DNA from: Devosia equisanguinis
GTDB lineage: Bacteria > Pseudomonadota > Alphaproteobacteria > Rhizobiales > Devosiaceae
Reading direction: 5' to 3'
Assembly: GCA_945888565.1 (NCBI GenBank)
Contig: CAMDAL010000002.1
Coordinates: 1 to 29,608, forward strand
Length of the DNA: 29,608 bases
Of this stretch, positions 8,656 through 14,721 are shown piece by piece. The position numbers and the translations under genes are program-made. Numbering within the stretch: position 1 is the first letter of the stretch; each line of letters starts with the position of its first letter. The notes under the pieces are model-generated. The model ran no database searches. It saw only the letters and a list, made by a program, of their open reading frames with translations, and was not told the DNA's origin.

Positions 8656-9669
8656 ATGAAAACCGGACCACTGAATCTGATCACCGACGTCGAGGGATTG
8701 CGCGTTGGCAACGCTGCGGATCATCGGCTGAAATCCGGCACGACCGTGCTGGTGGCCGATGGGCCGTTCCGCGCTTCGGTCGATGTGATGGGCGGCTCGC
8801 CGGGGTCGCGTGAGACCGAGTTGCTGGCGCCCGACAAGATGGTCGAGGCGGTCGACGCGCTGGTGCTGTCGGGCGGCTCGGCGTTCGGGCTTGATGCAGC
8901 GTCGGGCGTGTCGGATGCGCTGCGCAAGCTAGGGCGGGGCTTCAAGGTGGAGACGGCGATCGTGCCGATCGTGCCGGGAGCCATTATCTTCGACCTGCTG
9001 AACCAGGGCGACAAGGACTGGGATGAGAACCCGTACCGGGCACTCGGGCGGCGGGCGTTCGAGAATGCCGGCGTGGAGTTCGGGCTCGGGACGATTGGCG
9101 CGGGTGTCGGGGCGCTGACGGCGAACCTCAAGGGCGGGCTGGGGTCGGCGTCGCTGGTGATCCCGGGTGGATTCACCGTCGGCGCGCTGGTGATCGCCAA
9201 TCCGACGGGGTCGGTCACCATGGGTGACAGCCGGCATTTCTGGGCGGCGCCGTTCGAGGTGGATGGCGAGTTCGGCGGGCTCGGGCCGTTGCCGACGCCG
9301 CTGTCATTCGAGCAGTCGGCGCGCTCGAAGCGGGACTGGGTGAACCCGATTGCCAACACCACGATCGCCATTGTCGCGACTGACGCGGACCTGTCGAAGG
9401 CGCTACTGAAGCGCATGGCGGTGGCGGCGCAGGACGGGATTGCCCGTGGGACGAGCCCGGCGCACAGCCAGGTGGATGGGGACCTGGTGTTCTCGGTGTC
9501 GACGGGCCGCAGACCGATCAACGAACCGGTCGCCAATGTGCTGCACCTCGGGCACGCAGCGGCGGTGTGCCTGAGCCGGGCGATTGCCCGGGCGGTGTAC
9601 CACGCAGAGCCAGCCGAGGGCGACGTGGTGCCTACGTGGCAGCAGAAGTGGGGTCGAGCTTCGACTTGA
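8656..9669 (+). CDS. P1 family (DmpA-like) self-processing peptidase/amidase
   Basis: Protein of 337 aa of the P1 (formerly S58, DmpA/BapA) family of Ntn-like aminopeptidases, which cleave themselves into two chains and expose an N-terminal Ser or Thr nucleophile. The block LSGGSAFGLDAASG (71-84), KGGLGSAS and the conserved ANPTGSV segment fit the family. The motif around residues 234-243 (NTTIAIVATD) aligns with the DmpA/BapA cleavage site, where Gly-Ser is usual. Here it reads Asn234-Thr235, so Thr235 is the predicted nucleophile (inference). GGAG precedes the ATG. The last 38 bases overlap the convergent gene on the other strand. The physiological substrate is unknown. Confidence 0.87.
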   Translation: MKTGPLNLITDVEGLRVGNAADHRLKSGTTVLVADGPFRASVDVMGGSPGSRETELLAPDKMVEAVDALVLSGGSAFGLDAASGVSDALRKLGRGFKVETAIVPIVPGAIIFDLLNQGDKDWDENPYRALGRRAFENAGVEFGLGTIGAGVGALTANLKGGLGSASLVIPGGFTVGALVIANPTGSVTMGDSRHFWAAPFEVDGEFGGLGPLPTPLSFEQSARSKRDWVNPIANTTIAIVATDADLSKALLKRMAVAAQDGIARGTSPAHSQVDGDLVFSVSTGRRPINEPVANVLHLGHAAAVCLSRAIARAVYHAEPAEGDVVPTWQQKWGRAST

Positions 9670-10096
9670 TCGTGTAGCAGAAGTCGCAGGACCCATCGCC
9701 GTTCATGCAGGTCTTCGTGCGGTCGAGCTTGAGGCCGAGTTCGTCGGCCATGGCGAAGTCGGAGTTGCAGATGAGGAGCTCGCCGAGGTCGCGGGCGCCG
9801 ATCTGTTCCATGAACTCGGCATAGTCGCAGTGGCTGACCTCGTTGCGGAGCACGGTATCGGTCTGCTCCAGCGTCTCGAACTCGTAGCGAACACCCTGGC
9901 CGAAGCCGGCGAACTCGGTGGCGAGCGTCGGGATGTCGAGCAGTGATCCGCGAGCCCCGACGATAGCGCGGTTTGCCCTGTCGAGCGCTGCGCGGACGAG
10001 CCGGTGCGCCTCGGGTTTGCCCAGGGCGGCCTCCATGGCACGGACCAGCGGAATCTGAGCCTGAACCTGGGTGGTGATGCGCTCGAACGGGGTCAT
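9632..10096 (-). CDS. L-2-amino-thiazoline-4-carboxylic acid hydrolase family protein
   Basis: A 154-aa protein whose C-terminal half has the pattern I recall for the ATC-hydrolase-like domain: HCDYAEF (89-95), LLICNSDF (107-114), then RTKTCMNGDGSCDFCYT (126-142). It holds five cysteines (90, 110, 130, 137, 140), which could bind a metal or be redox-active. The start at 10096 is chosen because GAGG lies upstream and the longer frame runs into the non-coding gap. The family name comes from Pseudomonas thiazoline metabolism, and most members are of unproven function, so the activity should be read as a domain label. Its end overlaps the convergent P1 peptidase by 38 bases. Confidence 0.72.
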   Translation of the reverse strand: MTPFERITTQVQAQIPLVRAMEAALGKPEAHRLVRAALDRANRAIVGARGSLLDIPTLATEFAGFGQGVRYEFETLEQTDTVLRNEVSHCDYAEFMEQIGARDLGELLICNSDFAMADELGLKLDRTKTCMNGDGSCDFCYTIKSKLDPTSAAT

Positions 10097-10112
10097 TTGT
10101 CTGCCTCTGCTG

Positions 10113-10138
10113 TCGCGCCAGAATGGCAGTCGGCGCGA
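10113..10138 (-). terminator. Hairpin between lipoprotein gene and ATC-hydrolase-like gene
   Basis: A perfect 7-bp inverted repeat (TCGCGCC at 10113-10119 and GGCGCGA at 10132-10138) with a 12-base loop lies in the 70-base gap between two minus-strand genes. There is no T-tract. It could be a weak terminator of the lipoprotein transcript or a leader structure of the downstream gene. Confidence 0.3.
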
Positions 10139-10166
10139 GGTGTGTGAACCCCGCGCAGGTATGCCA

Positions 10167-10592
10167 CTACCGGGTGCAGCGGAGGATAGTCTCGCGCTTG
10201 CCGTCGCCGACCACCACGTTGATGCCTTCGCCCGACGGAGCAAAGACCGGGGTCAGCGTCATCTGGGCATTGCCGCACGCGGTCGAGAAGCCATCACCGC
10301 TGGCGGTGAGGCTGATGTCGCATGTGCCAGCGGGCGAGGTGTAGGTGGTGGCGGTGATGTTGGTCACCGCGGCTGCGTCGCCGCAGCTCGAGAGCGACGC
10401 GGCCCAGGTGCCAATCAACGGAGCGGCGCCGGCGGGGACCTTCACTGCGGCAGGCGTGGCCGGTGCGGTGACAGCGGGCTTTGGAACTGCGGCAGGCGTC
10501 TCGGCGGCTGGCGTCGCGGGCGCCGGGTCGTTGCTGCAGGCAGCGAGTAGCGGCAGTGCGATGACGAAGGCGGCGGCGATTCCGAGGCGCAT
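10167..10592 (-). CDS. Small putative outer-membrane or periplasmic lipoprotein
   Basis: A 141-aa predicted lipoprotein. The signal peptide (residues 1-18, MRLG then a hydrophobic stretch) ends in a lipobox LLAAC, with lipidated Cys19 followed by Ser20. A flexible Ala/Pro/Thr-rich linker covers about 21-57 and a small soluble domain follows from about 58 to 141. That domain has four cysteines (70, 91, 106, 139), which would suit two disulfides in the periplasm. The GTW at 61-63 and the overall size resemble small beta-rich lipoprotein domains, but I do not recognise a named family. It is divergent from the YaiI-like gene, with 75 bases between their starts. No function is assigned. Confidence 0.75.
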   Translation of the reverse strand: MRLGIAAAFVIALPLLAACSNDPAPATPAAETPAAVPKPAVTAPATPAAVKVPAGAAPLIGTWAASLSSCGDAAAVTNITATTYTSPAGTCDISLTASGDGFSTACGNAQMTLTPVFAPSGEGINVVVGDGKRETILRCTR

Positions 10593-10608
10593 GACGAATC
10601 CCAAACAG

Positions 10609-10637
10609 TTGACCCGGGGCACGCTTGTCGCGCTATT
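10609..10637 (+). promoter_or_regulatory. Candidate promoter for the YaiI-like gene
   Basis: TTGACC at 10609-10614 and GCTATT at 10632-10637 are separated by 17 bases, close to the alphaproteobacterial housekeeping pattern (TTGAC and CTATAT-like). They lie in the divergent gap about 30 bases before the start codon. This is a motif match by eye only. Confidence 0.35.
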
Positions 10638-10653
10638 GCGGCGCCAATGGGAC

Positions 10654-10660
10654 AAGGAGG
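10654..10660 (+). promoter_or_regulatory. Shine-Dalgarno AAGGAGG that resets the YaiI start to GTG
   Basis: A full-strength AAGGAGG sits seven bases before GTG 10668 and ten before GTG 10671. The nearby ATG at 10647 lies upstream of this site and has no comparable site, so the true start is one of the GTG codons. Confidence 0.75.
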
Positions 10661-10667
10661 TTCGCGC

Positions 10668-11117
10668 GTGGTGCAGATCTATGTCGATGCCGATGCCTCG
10701 CCGGTGAAGGACGAGGTGCTGCGGGTGGCCGAGAGGCACGGCGTTGTGGTGATCATGGTCGCGAATTTCGGGCTGCGACCCTCGCGCGACCCGATGGTCC
10801 GCACCGTGATGGTACCGCAGGGCGCCGATGTGGCCGACGACTGGATCGTCGAGCAGATCGTAGCTGGGGACATCGTCTGCACCAACGACATTCCGCTGGC
10901 CGGACGGGCGCTGGCCAAGGGCGCGACGGTGCTGGGGGCGACGGGCAAACCCTTCACCGAAGCCTCGATCGGCATGGCGCTGGCGATGCGTGAGTTGAAC
11001 CAGCACTTGCGCGAAACGGGGGAGAGCAAGGGCTACAATGCCGGCTTCACCGCGAAGGATCGGCAGGCCTTCCTGCAGGCGCTCGACGAGGCCGTGGTCA
11101 AGGCGAAGCGCCGATAG
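10668..11117 (+). CDS. YaiI/YqxD family protein (UPF0178, DUF188)
   Basis: UPF0178 protein of 149 aa, soluble. The N-terminus is the family hallmark, IYVDADASPVKDEV at residues 4-17 when counted from GTG 10668; it is followed by VANFG, GADVADDWI and TNDIPLA. The acidic residues of DADAS and ADD resemble a PIN-like metal site, and a nuclease-type role has been suggested for this fold, but no activity is established. Many relatives read DADACPVK; here Cys is replaced by Ser. The strong ribosome site shows that translation begins at GTG 10668 (or 10671), not at the ATG 21 bases upstream. Confidence 0.88.
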   Translation: MVQIYVDADASPVKDEVLRVAERHGVVVIMVANFGLRPSRDPMVRTVMVPQGADVADDWIVEQIVAGDIVCTNDIPLAGRALAKGATVLGATGKPFTEASIGMALAMRELNQHLRETGESKGYNAGFTAKDRQAFLQALDEAVVKAKRR

Positions 11118-11218
11118 GAAACTATTCCAGCAGGTGGAATGAAATTCTACCACGCGCTCCGGGGCATTAACGTTTGTGGATCGGCGGACGCTTGGATACG
11201 GTCGCGCCGGATTTGTTG

Positions 11219-11225
11219 AAGGAGG
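11219..11225 (+). promoter_or_regulatory. Shine-Dalgarno AAGGAGG that sets the epimerase start to GTG 11231
   Basis: A perfect AAGGAGG lies five bases before GTG 11231. The nucleotide-binding fold starts directly at that codon (MARVVIIGG), so the 19 residues of open frame upstream are untranslated leader. Confidence 0.75.
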
Positions 11226-11230
11226 TCTTC

Positions 11231-12199
11231 GTGGCGCGTGTGGTGATCATCGGGGGCAGCGGGCATGTGGGGACGTACCTCGTGCCGTTGCTCGTCGAGG
11301 CGGGGCACAGCGTGGTCAACGTGACGCGGGGACAGCGCGCGCCCTATCAGCCGAATTCGGCCTGGACAAAGGTCGCGACGGTGGTGCTCGACCGCGACGC
11401 GGCCGAGGCGGATGGCTCGTTCGGAGCGCAGCTCGCGAAGCTAGGCGGCGACATCGTGATCGACATGATCTGCTTCACGCTCGATAGCGCGCAGCATCTG
11501 GTCGAGGCGCTGCGCGGGTCGGTGCAGCATTTCATCCATTGCGGCACGGTCTGGGTCTACGGGCACAACACGGCGGTGCCGGCGACCGAGGACCAGCCGC
11601 ACAATCCGTTCGGCGAGTACGGGACGCAGAAGGCGGCGATCGAAAGCTACCTGCTGGGCGAAGCGCGGCGTGCAGGGTTTCCGGCGACGGTGTTCCGGCC
11701 GGGGCATATCGTCGGGCCGGGCTGGGCGCCGCTGAACCCGGCGGGGCATTTCAACATCGCGGCGTTCAACACCATCGCGCGCGGCGAGCCGCTGGCGCTG
11801 CCGAATTTCGGGCAGGAGACGGTGCACCATGTGCACGCCTCGGACCTGGCGCGGCTGGTGATGGCGATCATCGCGGGCCGTTCGACGGCGGTGGGCGAAG
11901 CGTTCAACGCGGTATCGCCGCAGGCGGTCAACCTGCGCGGCTATGCCGAGGCGATGTATCGCTGGTTCGGCCACGAGCCACAGCTGAGCTTCCTGCCGTT
12001 CGACGAATGGAAGCGCGGCCTCGATGCGAAGGACGCCGAGGCGACCCGGGAGCATATCGCGCGCAGCCCCAGCCACTCGATGGCGAAGGCGCAGCGGCTG
12101 CTTGGGTTTGCGCCGCGATACAGTTCACTGGAAGCAGTGCAGGAGGCCGTTCGCTGGCTGATTGCCGACGGGCGCGTGGAGGCCGGAAATGTCCGATAA
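11231..12199 (+). CDS. NAD-dependent epimerase/dehydratase family protein (extended SDR)
   Basis: Extended-SDR protein of 322 aa. The N-terminal Rossmann motif is GGSGHVG (8-14), giving the GxxGxxG spacing. The catalytic region has Thr106 in HCGTVWVYG and the YxxxK pair Tyr130/Lys134 (YGTQK). The FRPGHIVGPGW segment and a C-terminal substrate-binding half follow. These enzymes act on nucleotide sugars or related substrates; this one resembles the poorly characterised epimerase/reductase branch rather than a canonical GalE. GTG 11231 is the start, set by a perfect ribosome site. The end overlaps the next gene by 11 bases, suggesting coupled translation of the pair. Confidence 0.85.
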   Translation: MARVVIIGGSGHVGTYLVPLLVEAGHSVVNVTRGQRAPYQPNSAWTKVATVVLDRDAAEADGSFGAQLAKLGGDIVIDMICFTLDSAQHLVEALRGSVQHFIHCGTVWVYGHNTAVPATEDQPHNPFGEYGTQKAAIESYLLGEARRAGFPATVFRPGHIVGPGWAPLNPAGHFNIAAFNTIARGEPLALPNFGQETVHHVHASDLARLVMAIIAGRSTAVGEAFNAVSPQAVNLRGYAEAMYRWFGHEPQLSFLPFDEWKRGLDAKDAEATREHIARSPSHSMAKAQRLLGFAPRYSSLEAVQEAVRWLIADGRVEAGNVR

Positions 12200-12638
12200 C
12201 TATCTCATCCTGATCCCGACCGATCCGAACTGGTCGCCCGACGACACGGCGGCCGACAAGGCCGGCAACCTCGTTGCCGAGCTGCTTCCCGACGCTGAGG
12301 ATGTCGAGGGCTTCATCATGGATGAGGTCGAGTTCTTCGATGCCGGAGACAACTTCAAGAGCGCCAAGTGTCCGCATTGCGGGGCGGACGTTACCGACTG
12401 GTGGCCCGGGGCGATGGACCGCGCCAATGACGTCGCCTTCGGTGACCTCGGCGTGACCATGCCATGCTGCGGTCGCCCTTCATCGCTGAACGATCTCGTC
12501 TACGACATGCCGCAGGGTTTCGCGAAGTTCGCCATCACGGCGACGGAGCCGGGCATCGAGCAACTCGACGAGGCGACACTGCGCCGGGTAGGCGAGGCGC
12601 TGGGCCATCCGTTGCGCGCGATCTGGCAGCGCATCTAG
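12189..12638 (+). CDS. Conserved-looking protein with CPHC and CC putative zinc site
   Basis: A 149-aa protein of unknown function. It has Cys61 and Cys64 in CPHCG and Cys93-Cys94 in MPCCGRP, a four-cysteine arrangement that could bind zinc. The stretch between them is Trp/Asp-rich (TDWWPGAMD, 69-77). The first 30 residues (NYLILIPTDPNW) look like a beta strand plus loop, and there is no signal peptide or membrane helix. The start at 12189 is favoured by GGAGG at 12178-12182. It begins inside the last codons of the epimerase gene, so the two are probably translated together. I do not recognise the family and assign no function. Confidence 0.75.
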   Translation: MSDNYLILIPTDPNWSPDDTAADKAGNLVAELLPDAEDVEGFIMDEVEFFDAGDNFKSAKCPHCGADVTDWWPGAMDRANDVAFGDLGVTMPCCGRPSSLNDLVYDMPQGFAKFAITATEPGIEQLDEATLRRVGEALGHPLRAIWQRI

Positions 12639-12642
12639 CGGT

Positions 12643-12658
12643 CGCGAGATTTTTCGCG
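12643..12658. promoter_or_regulatory. Small inverted repeat after the zinc-site gene
   Basis: CGCGA at 12643-12647 pairs with TCGCG at 12654-12658 around a T-rich six-base loop. It starts five bases after the stop codon. It may be a weak 3' end structure. The T run is in the loop, not after the stem, so it is not a classic terminator. Confidence 0.3.
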
Positions 12659-12679
12659 CGGCCCCTTCCAGTTGTCACA

Positions 12680-12698
12680 GCCCTTGTCTAACAAGGGC
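12680..12698. promoter_or_regulatory. Perfect 8-bp inverted repeat upstream of eno
   Basis: GCCCTTGT (12680-12687) and ACAAGGGC (12691-12698) form a perfect inverted repeat with a three-base spacer, 35 bases before the enolase start. It could be an operator or a leader hairpin. There is no T-tract after it on either strand. Confidence 0.45.
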
Positions 12699-12702
12699 GT
12701 GA

Positions 12703-12714
12703 GCAATCGATTGC
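12703..12714. promoter_or_regulatory. 12-bp palindrome GCAATCGATTGC, LacI-type operator shape
   Basis: A perfect palindrome GCAATCGATTGC centred on CG lies 18 bases before the eno start codon and just before its ribosome site. The form GCAANCGNTTGC is the classic shape of LacI/PurR-family operators. Its position would allow a repressor to block transcription or initiation of eno. The regulator is not identified. Confidence 0.45.
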
Positions 12715-12732
12715 ATTCAGGAGAGGCAGCCC

Positions 12733-14007
12733 ATGTCCACCATCATCGACGTCACCGCCCGGCAGGTTTTCGACAGCCGCGGCAACCCCACTGTGGAAGT
12801 GGACGTGGTGCTCGATGATGGCAGCTTCGGCCGCGCCATGGTGCCGTCGGGCGCCTCGACCGGCGCGCATGAGGCGGTGGAACTGCGCGATGGCGGCAAG
12901 CCGTTCTTCGGCAAGGGCGTCACCAAGGCGGTCGACTTCGTCAACAGCGAGATCTTCTCGGAGATCCAGGGCCTCGACGCGCTCGACCAGATCGAGGTCG
13001 ACCGCACGCTGATCGAGCTCGACGGCACCCCCAACAAGAGCCGGATCGGCGCCAACGCCATCCTCGGCGTATCGCTTGCGGTCGCCAAGGCGGCCGCCGA
13101 GTCGAGCTCGCTGCCGCTCTACCGATACATCGGCGGGCCGAACGCCCATGTGCTGCCGGTGCCGATGATGAACATCATCAATGGCGGCGCGCATGCCGAC
13201 AATCCGATCGACATGCAGGAGTTCATGATCCTGCCCGTGGGCGCCGAATCGATCGCCCATGCCGTGCAGATGGGCTCGGAAATCTTCCACACGCTGAAGA
13301 AGAACCTCGCTGCCGACGGCCACAACACCAATGTTGGCGACGAGGGCGGCTTCGCTCCGAACCTGAGCTCGGCCGAAGTGGCGCTCGACTACATCGTCAA
13401 GTCGATCGAGAAGGCCGGCTACTCGGCCGGCAAGGACGTGTACCTGGGCCTCGACTGCGCCGCGACCGAGTACTTCAAGGGCGGCAAGTACGAGATGGCG
13501 GGCGAGGGCAAGTCGCTGTCGTCGGAGGAGAACGCGCGCTTCCTCGCCGGGCTGGTGGACAAGTTCCCGATCATCACCATCGAAGACGGCATGGGCGAGG
13601 ACGACTGGGAGGGCTGGAAGATCCTGACCGACTTGCTCGGCGAGAAGGTGCAGCTGGTTGGCGACGACCTGTTCGTCACCAATACCGAACGCCTGCGCTC
13701 GGGTATCAAGATGGGCGTTGCGAACTCGATCCTCGTCAAGGTGAACCAGATCGGCTCGCTGTCGGAGACGCTCGACGCCGTCGATACCGCGCATCGTGCC
13801 GGCTACACCTCGGTGATGTCGCACCGCTCGGGCGAGACCGAGGATTCGACGATTGCCGACCTCGCCGTCGCCTGCAACTGCGGGCAGATCAAGACCGGCT
13901 CGCTCAGCCGCTCGGATCGGCTGGCCAAGTACAACCAGCTGATCCGCATCGAGGAACAACTCGGCGGCGCGGCCAAGTACGCCGGCGCGTCGGTCATTCG
14001 CGGCTGA
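12733..14007 (+). CDS. eno: Enolase (phosphopyruvate hydratase)
   Basis: Glycolytic enzyme of 424 aa converting 2-phosphoglycerate to phosphoenolpyruvate with Mg2+ in the cytoplasm. The catalytic acid/base pair is visible: Glu204 in VGDEGGFAPN (E. coli Glu208) and Lys336 in ILVKVNQIG (E. coli Lys341). The SHRSGETEDSTIADLAV signature near the C-terminus and the N-terminal ARQVFDSRGNPTVEVDV are intact. Full length. AGGAGAGG lies shortly before the ATG. It stands first in the central-carbon block, followed by ftsB and pdhA, a gene order common in alphaproteobacteria. Two palindromes in the 94-base leader suggest specific regulation. Confidence 0.98.
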   Translation: MSTIIDVTARQVFDSRGNPTVEVDVVLDDGSFGRAMVPSGASTGAHEAVELRDGGKPFFGKGVTKAVDFVNSEIFSEIQGLDALDQIEVDRTLIELDGTPNKSRIGANAILGVSLAVAKAAAESSSLPLYRYIGGPNAHVLPVPMMNIINGGAHADNPIDMQEFMILPVGAESIAHAVQMGSEIFHTLKKNLAADGHNTNVGDEGGFAPNLSSAEVALDYIVKSIEKAGYSAGKDVYLGLDCAATEYFKGGKYEMAGEGKSLSSEENARFLAGLVDKFPIITIEDGMGEDDWEGWKILTDLLGEKVQLVGDDLFVTNTERLRSGIKMGVANSILVKVNQIGSLSETLDAVDTAHRAGYTSVMSHRSGETEDSTIADLAVACNCGQIKTGSLSRSDRLAKYNQLIRIEEQLGGAAKYAGASVIRG

Positions 14008-14014
14008 TGCCATC

Positions 14015-14060
14015 GCACGGGGCGGGCCGACGCTTGCGAGCGATATGGCCTGCCCCATGC
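14015..14060 (+). terminator. Strong hairpin after eno
   Basis: GGGGCGGGCC (14019-14028) pairs fully with GGCCTGCCCC (14047-14056), with one G-T pair. Three more pairs (14015-14017 with 14058-14060) extend beyond one mismatch, and an inner 4-bp CGCT/AGCG stem closes the loop. It starts eight bases after the eno stop. No T-tract follows. A second inverted repeat (CCGGGCC 14079-14085, GGCCCGG 14099-14105) lies just behind it. A terminator or an mRNA 3'-stabilising structure fits. Confidence 0.5.
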
Positions 14061-14211
14061 AGTGATGCGGCCGGTAGACCGGGCCGCGGCCCACACCTGG
14101 CCCGGACTGGCGATCGGCAAGGTGGTGATCGGGATGGCTGACTGATCGGTTTCACAACTGCCTGTTAAGCCGGCGTTGGCTATAAGGGCTGGTCGCTTCG
14201 CGAGATTGCCC

Positions 14212-14607
14212 ATGTCTACCCGTCTCAAACGTCCGGCGTTCTGGCGCCATCTTGGCATCACTGCGATCCTCATCGCCTTCCAGGGATACCTCGGCTACTC
14301 GTTCTTTACCGGCCAGTTCGGCATCGAGAGCCAGGACGTGCTGGAGAAGGAGATCGAGGAACTGGGCGCCACCTCTGCGGCGCTCGGAGCCGAAATCGAG
14401 TCGTACCGGCACCGGATATCGCTGTTCAAGTCGTCGAGCCTCGATCCCGACCTGGTGTCGGAGCGGGCGAGGGCGCTGTTGTCGATGTCTGAACCCGACG
14501 ACTATGTGGTGATGGTCAACGCCACAACCGGTAAACCGGTTTCCGGTTCAGGTGCGGGTTCAACCACAAACGAGTTAAGCGGTGAAATCGAAAGCGGTAT
14601 AGACTGA
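14212..14607 (+). CDS. FtsB/DivIC family septum formation initiator
   Basis: Small bitopic membrane protein of 131 aa of the FtsB/DivIC family, which joins FtsQ and FtsL in the division complex. Residues 1-12 are basic and cytoplasmic, and one membrane helix spans about 13-33. A heptad-like coiled coil follows (about 40-72, DVLEKEIEELG...). The conserved LDPDLVSERAR and EPDDYVVM segments are at 77-87 and 94-101. The Ser/Gly/Thr-rich tail (about 104-122) is less conserved. The ATG at 14212 is preceded by TATAAG at 14181, a possible -10 box without a clear -35. Location between eno and pdhA is typical for alphaproteobacteria. Confidence 0.85.
   Translation: MSTRLKRPAFWRHLGITAILIAFQGYLGYSFFTGQFGIESQDVLEKEIEELGATSAALGAEIESYRHRISLFKSSSLDPDLVSERARALLSMSEPDDYVVMVNATTGKPVSGSGAGSTTNELSGEIESGID
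14526..14547. promoter_or_regulatory. Cluster of ACCGGT palindromes in the 3' end of ftsB
   Basis: AACCGGT (14526-14532) and ACCGGTT (14535-14541) form an inverted repeat with a two-base spacer. The second lies in a perfect 10-base palindrome AAACCGGTTT (14533-14542), and a third CCGGTT follows at 14543. The CG-centred symmetry fits LacI-family operators. It lies inside coding sequence about 180 bases before pdhA, so it may equally be chance. Confidence 0.25.
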
Positions 14608-14619
14608 TAGCGTCGTTTC

Positions 14620-14629
14620 TTTGCGCAAA
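14620..14629. promoter_or_regulatory. 10-bp palindrome TTTGCGCAAA upstream of pdhA
   Basis: A perfect palindrome TTTGCGCAAA lies in the 114-base gap between ftsB and pdhA, about 90 bases before the pdhA start. The same gap holds a 6-bp hairpin (GCGGCC 14677-14682, GGCCGC 14693-14698) close to the ribosome site. Both could act in control of the PDH operon. Confidence 0.3.
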
Positions 14630-14721
14630 CGCAGGGTTAGCAACGCTCACGCTTTTCAGGTAAGCTGAATTTACAAGCGGCCTGTCCCTCCCGGCCGCGA
14701 CCCAGATTCCGGAGCGATTGC

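Noticed and set aside
10647..10667. ATG start for the YaiI-like protein at 10647
   Set aside because: The strong AAGGAGG lies downstream of this codon, and the family's conserved N-terminus begins at the GTG codons.
11124..11140. Inverted repeat ATTCCA...TGGAAT after the YaiI-like gene
   Set aside because: A 6-bp stem with a five-base loop and no T-tract is weak and could be chance. It was not listed as a terminator.
14065..14145. A 26-codon ATG frame in the eno-ftsB gap
   Set aside because: It has no ribosome site, runs through the GC hairpins and shows no hydrophobic or charged pattern of a real small protein.
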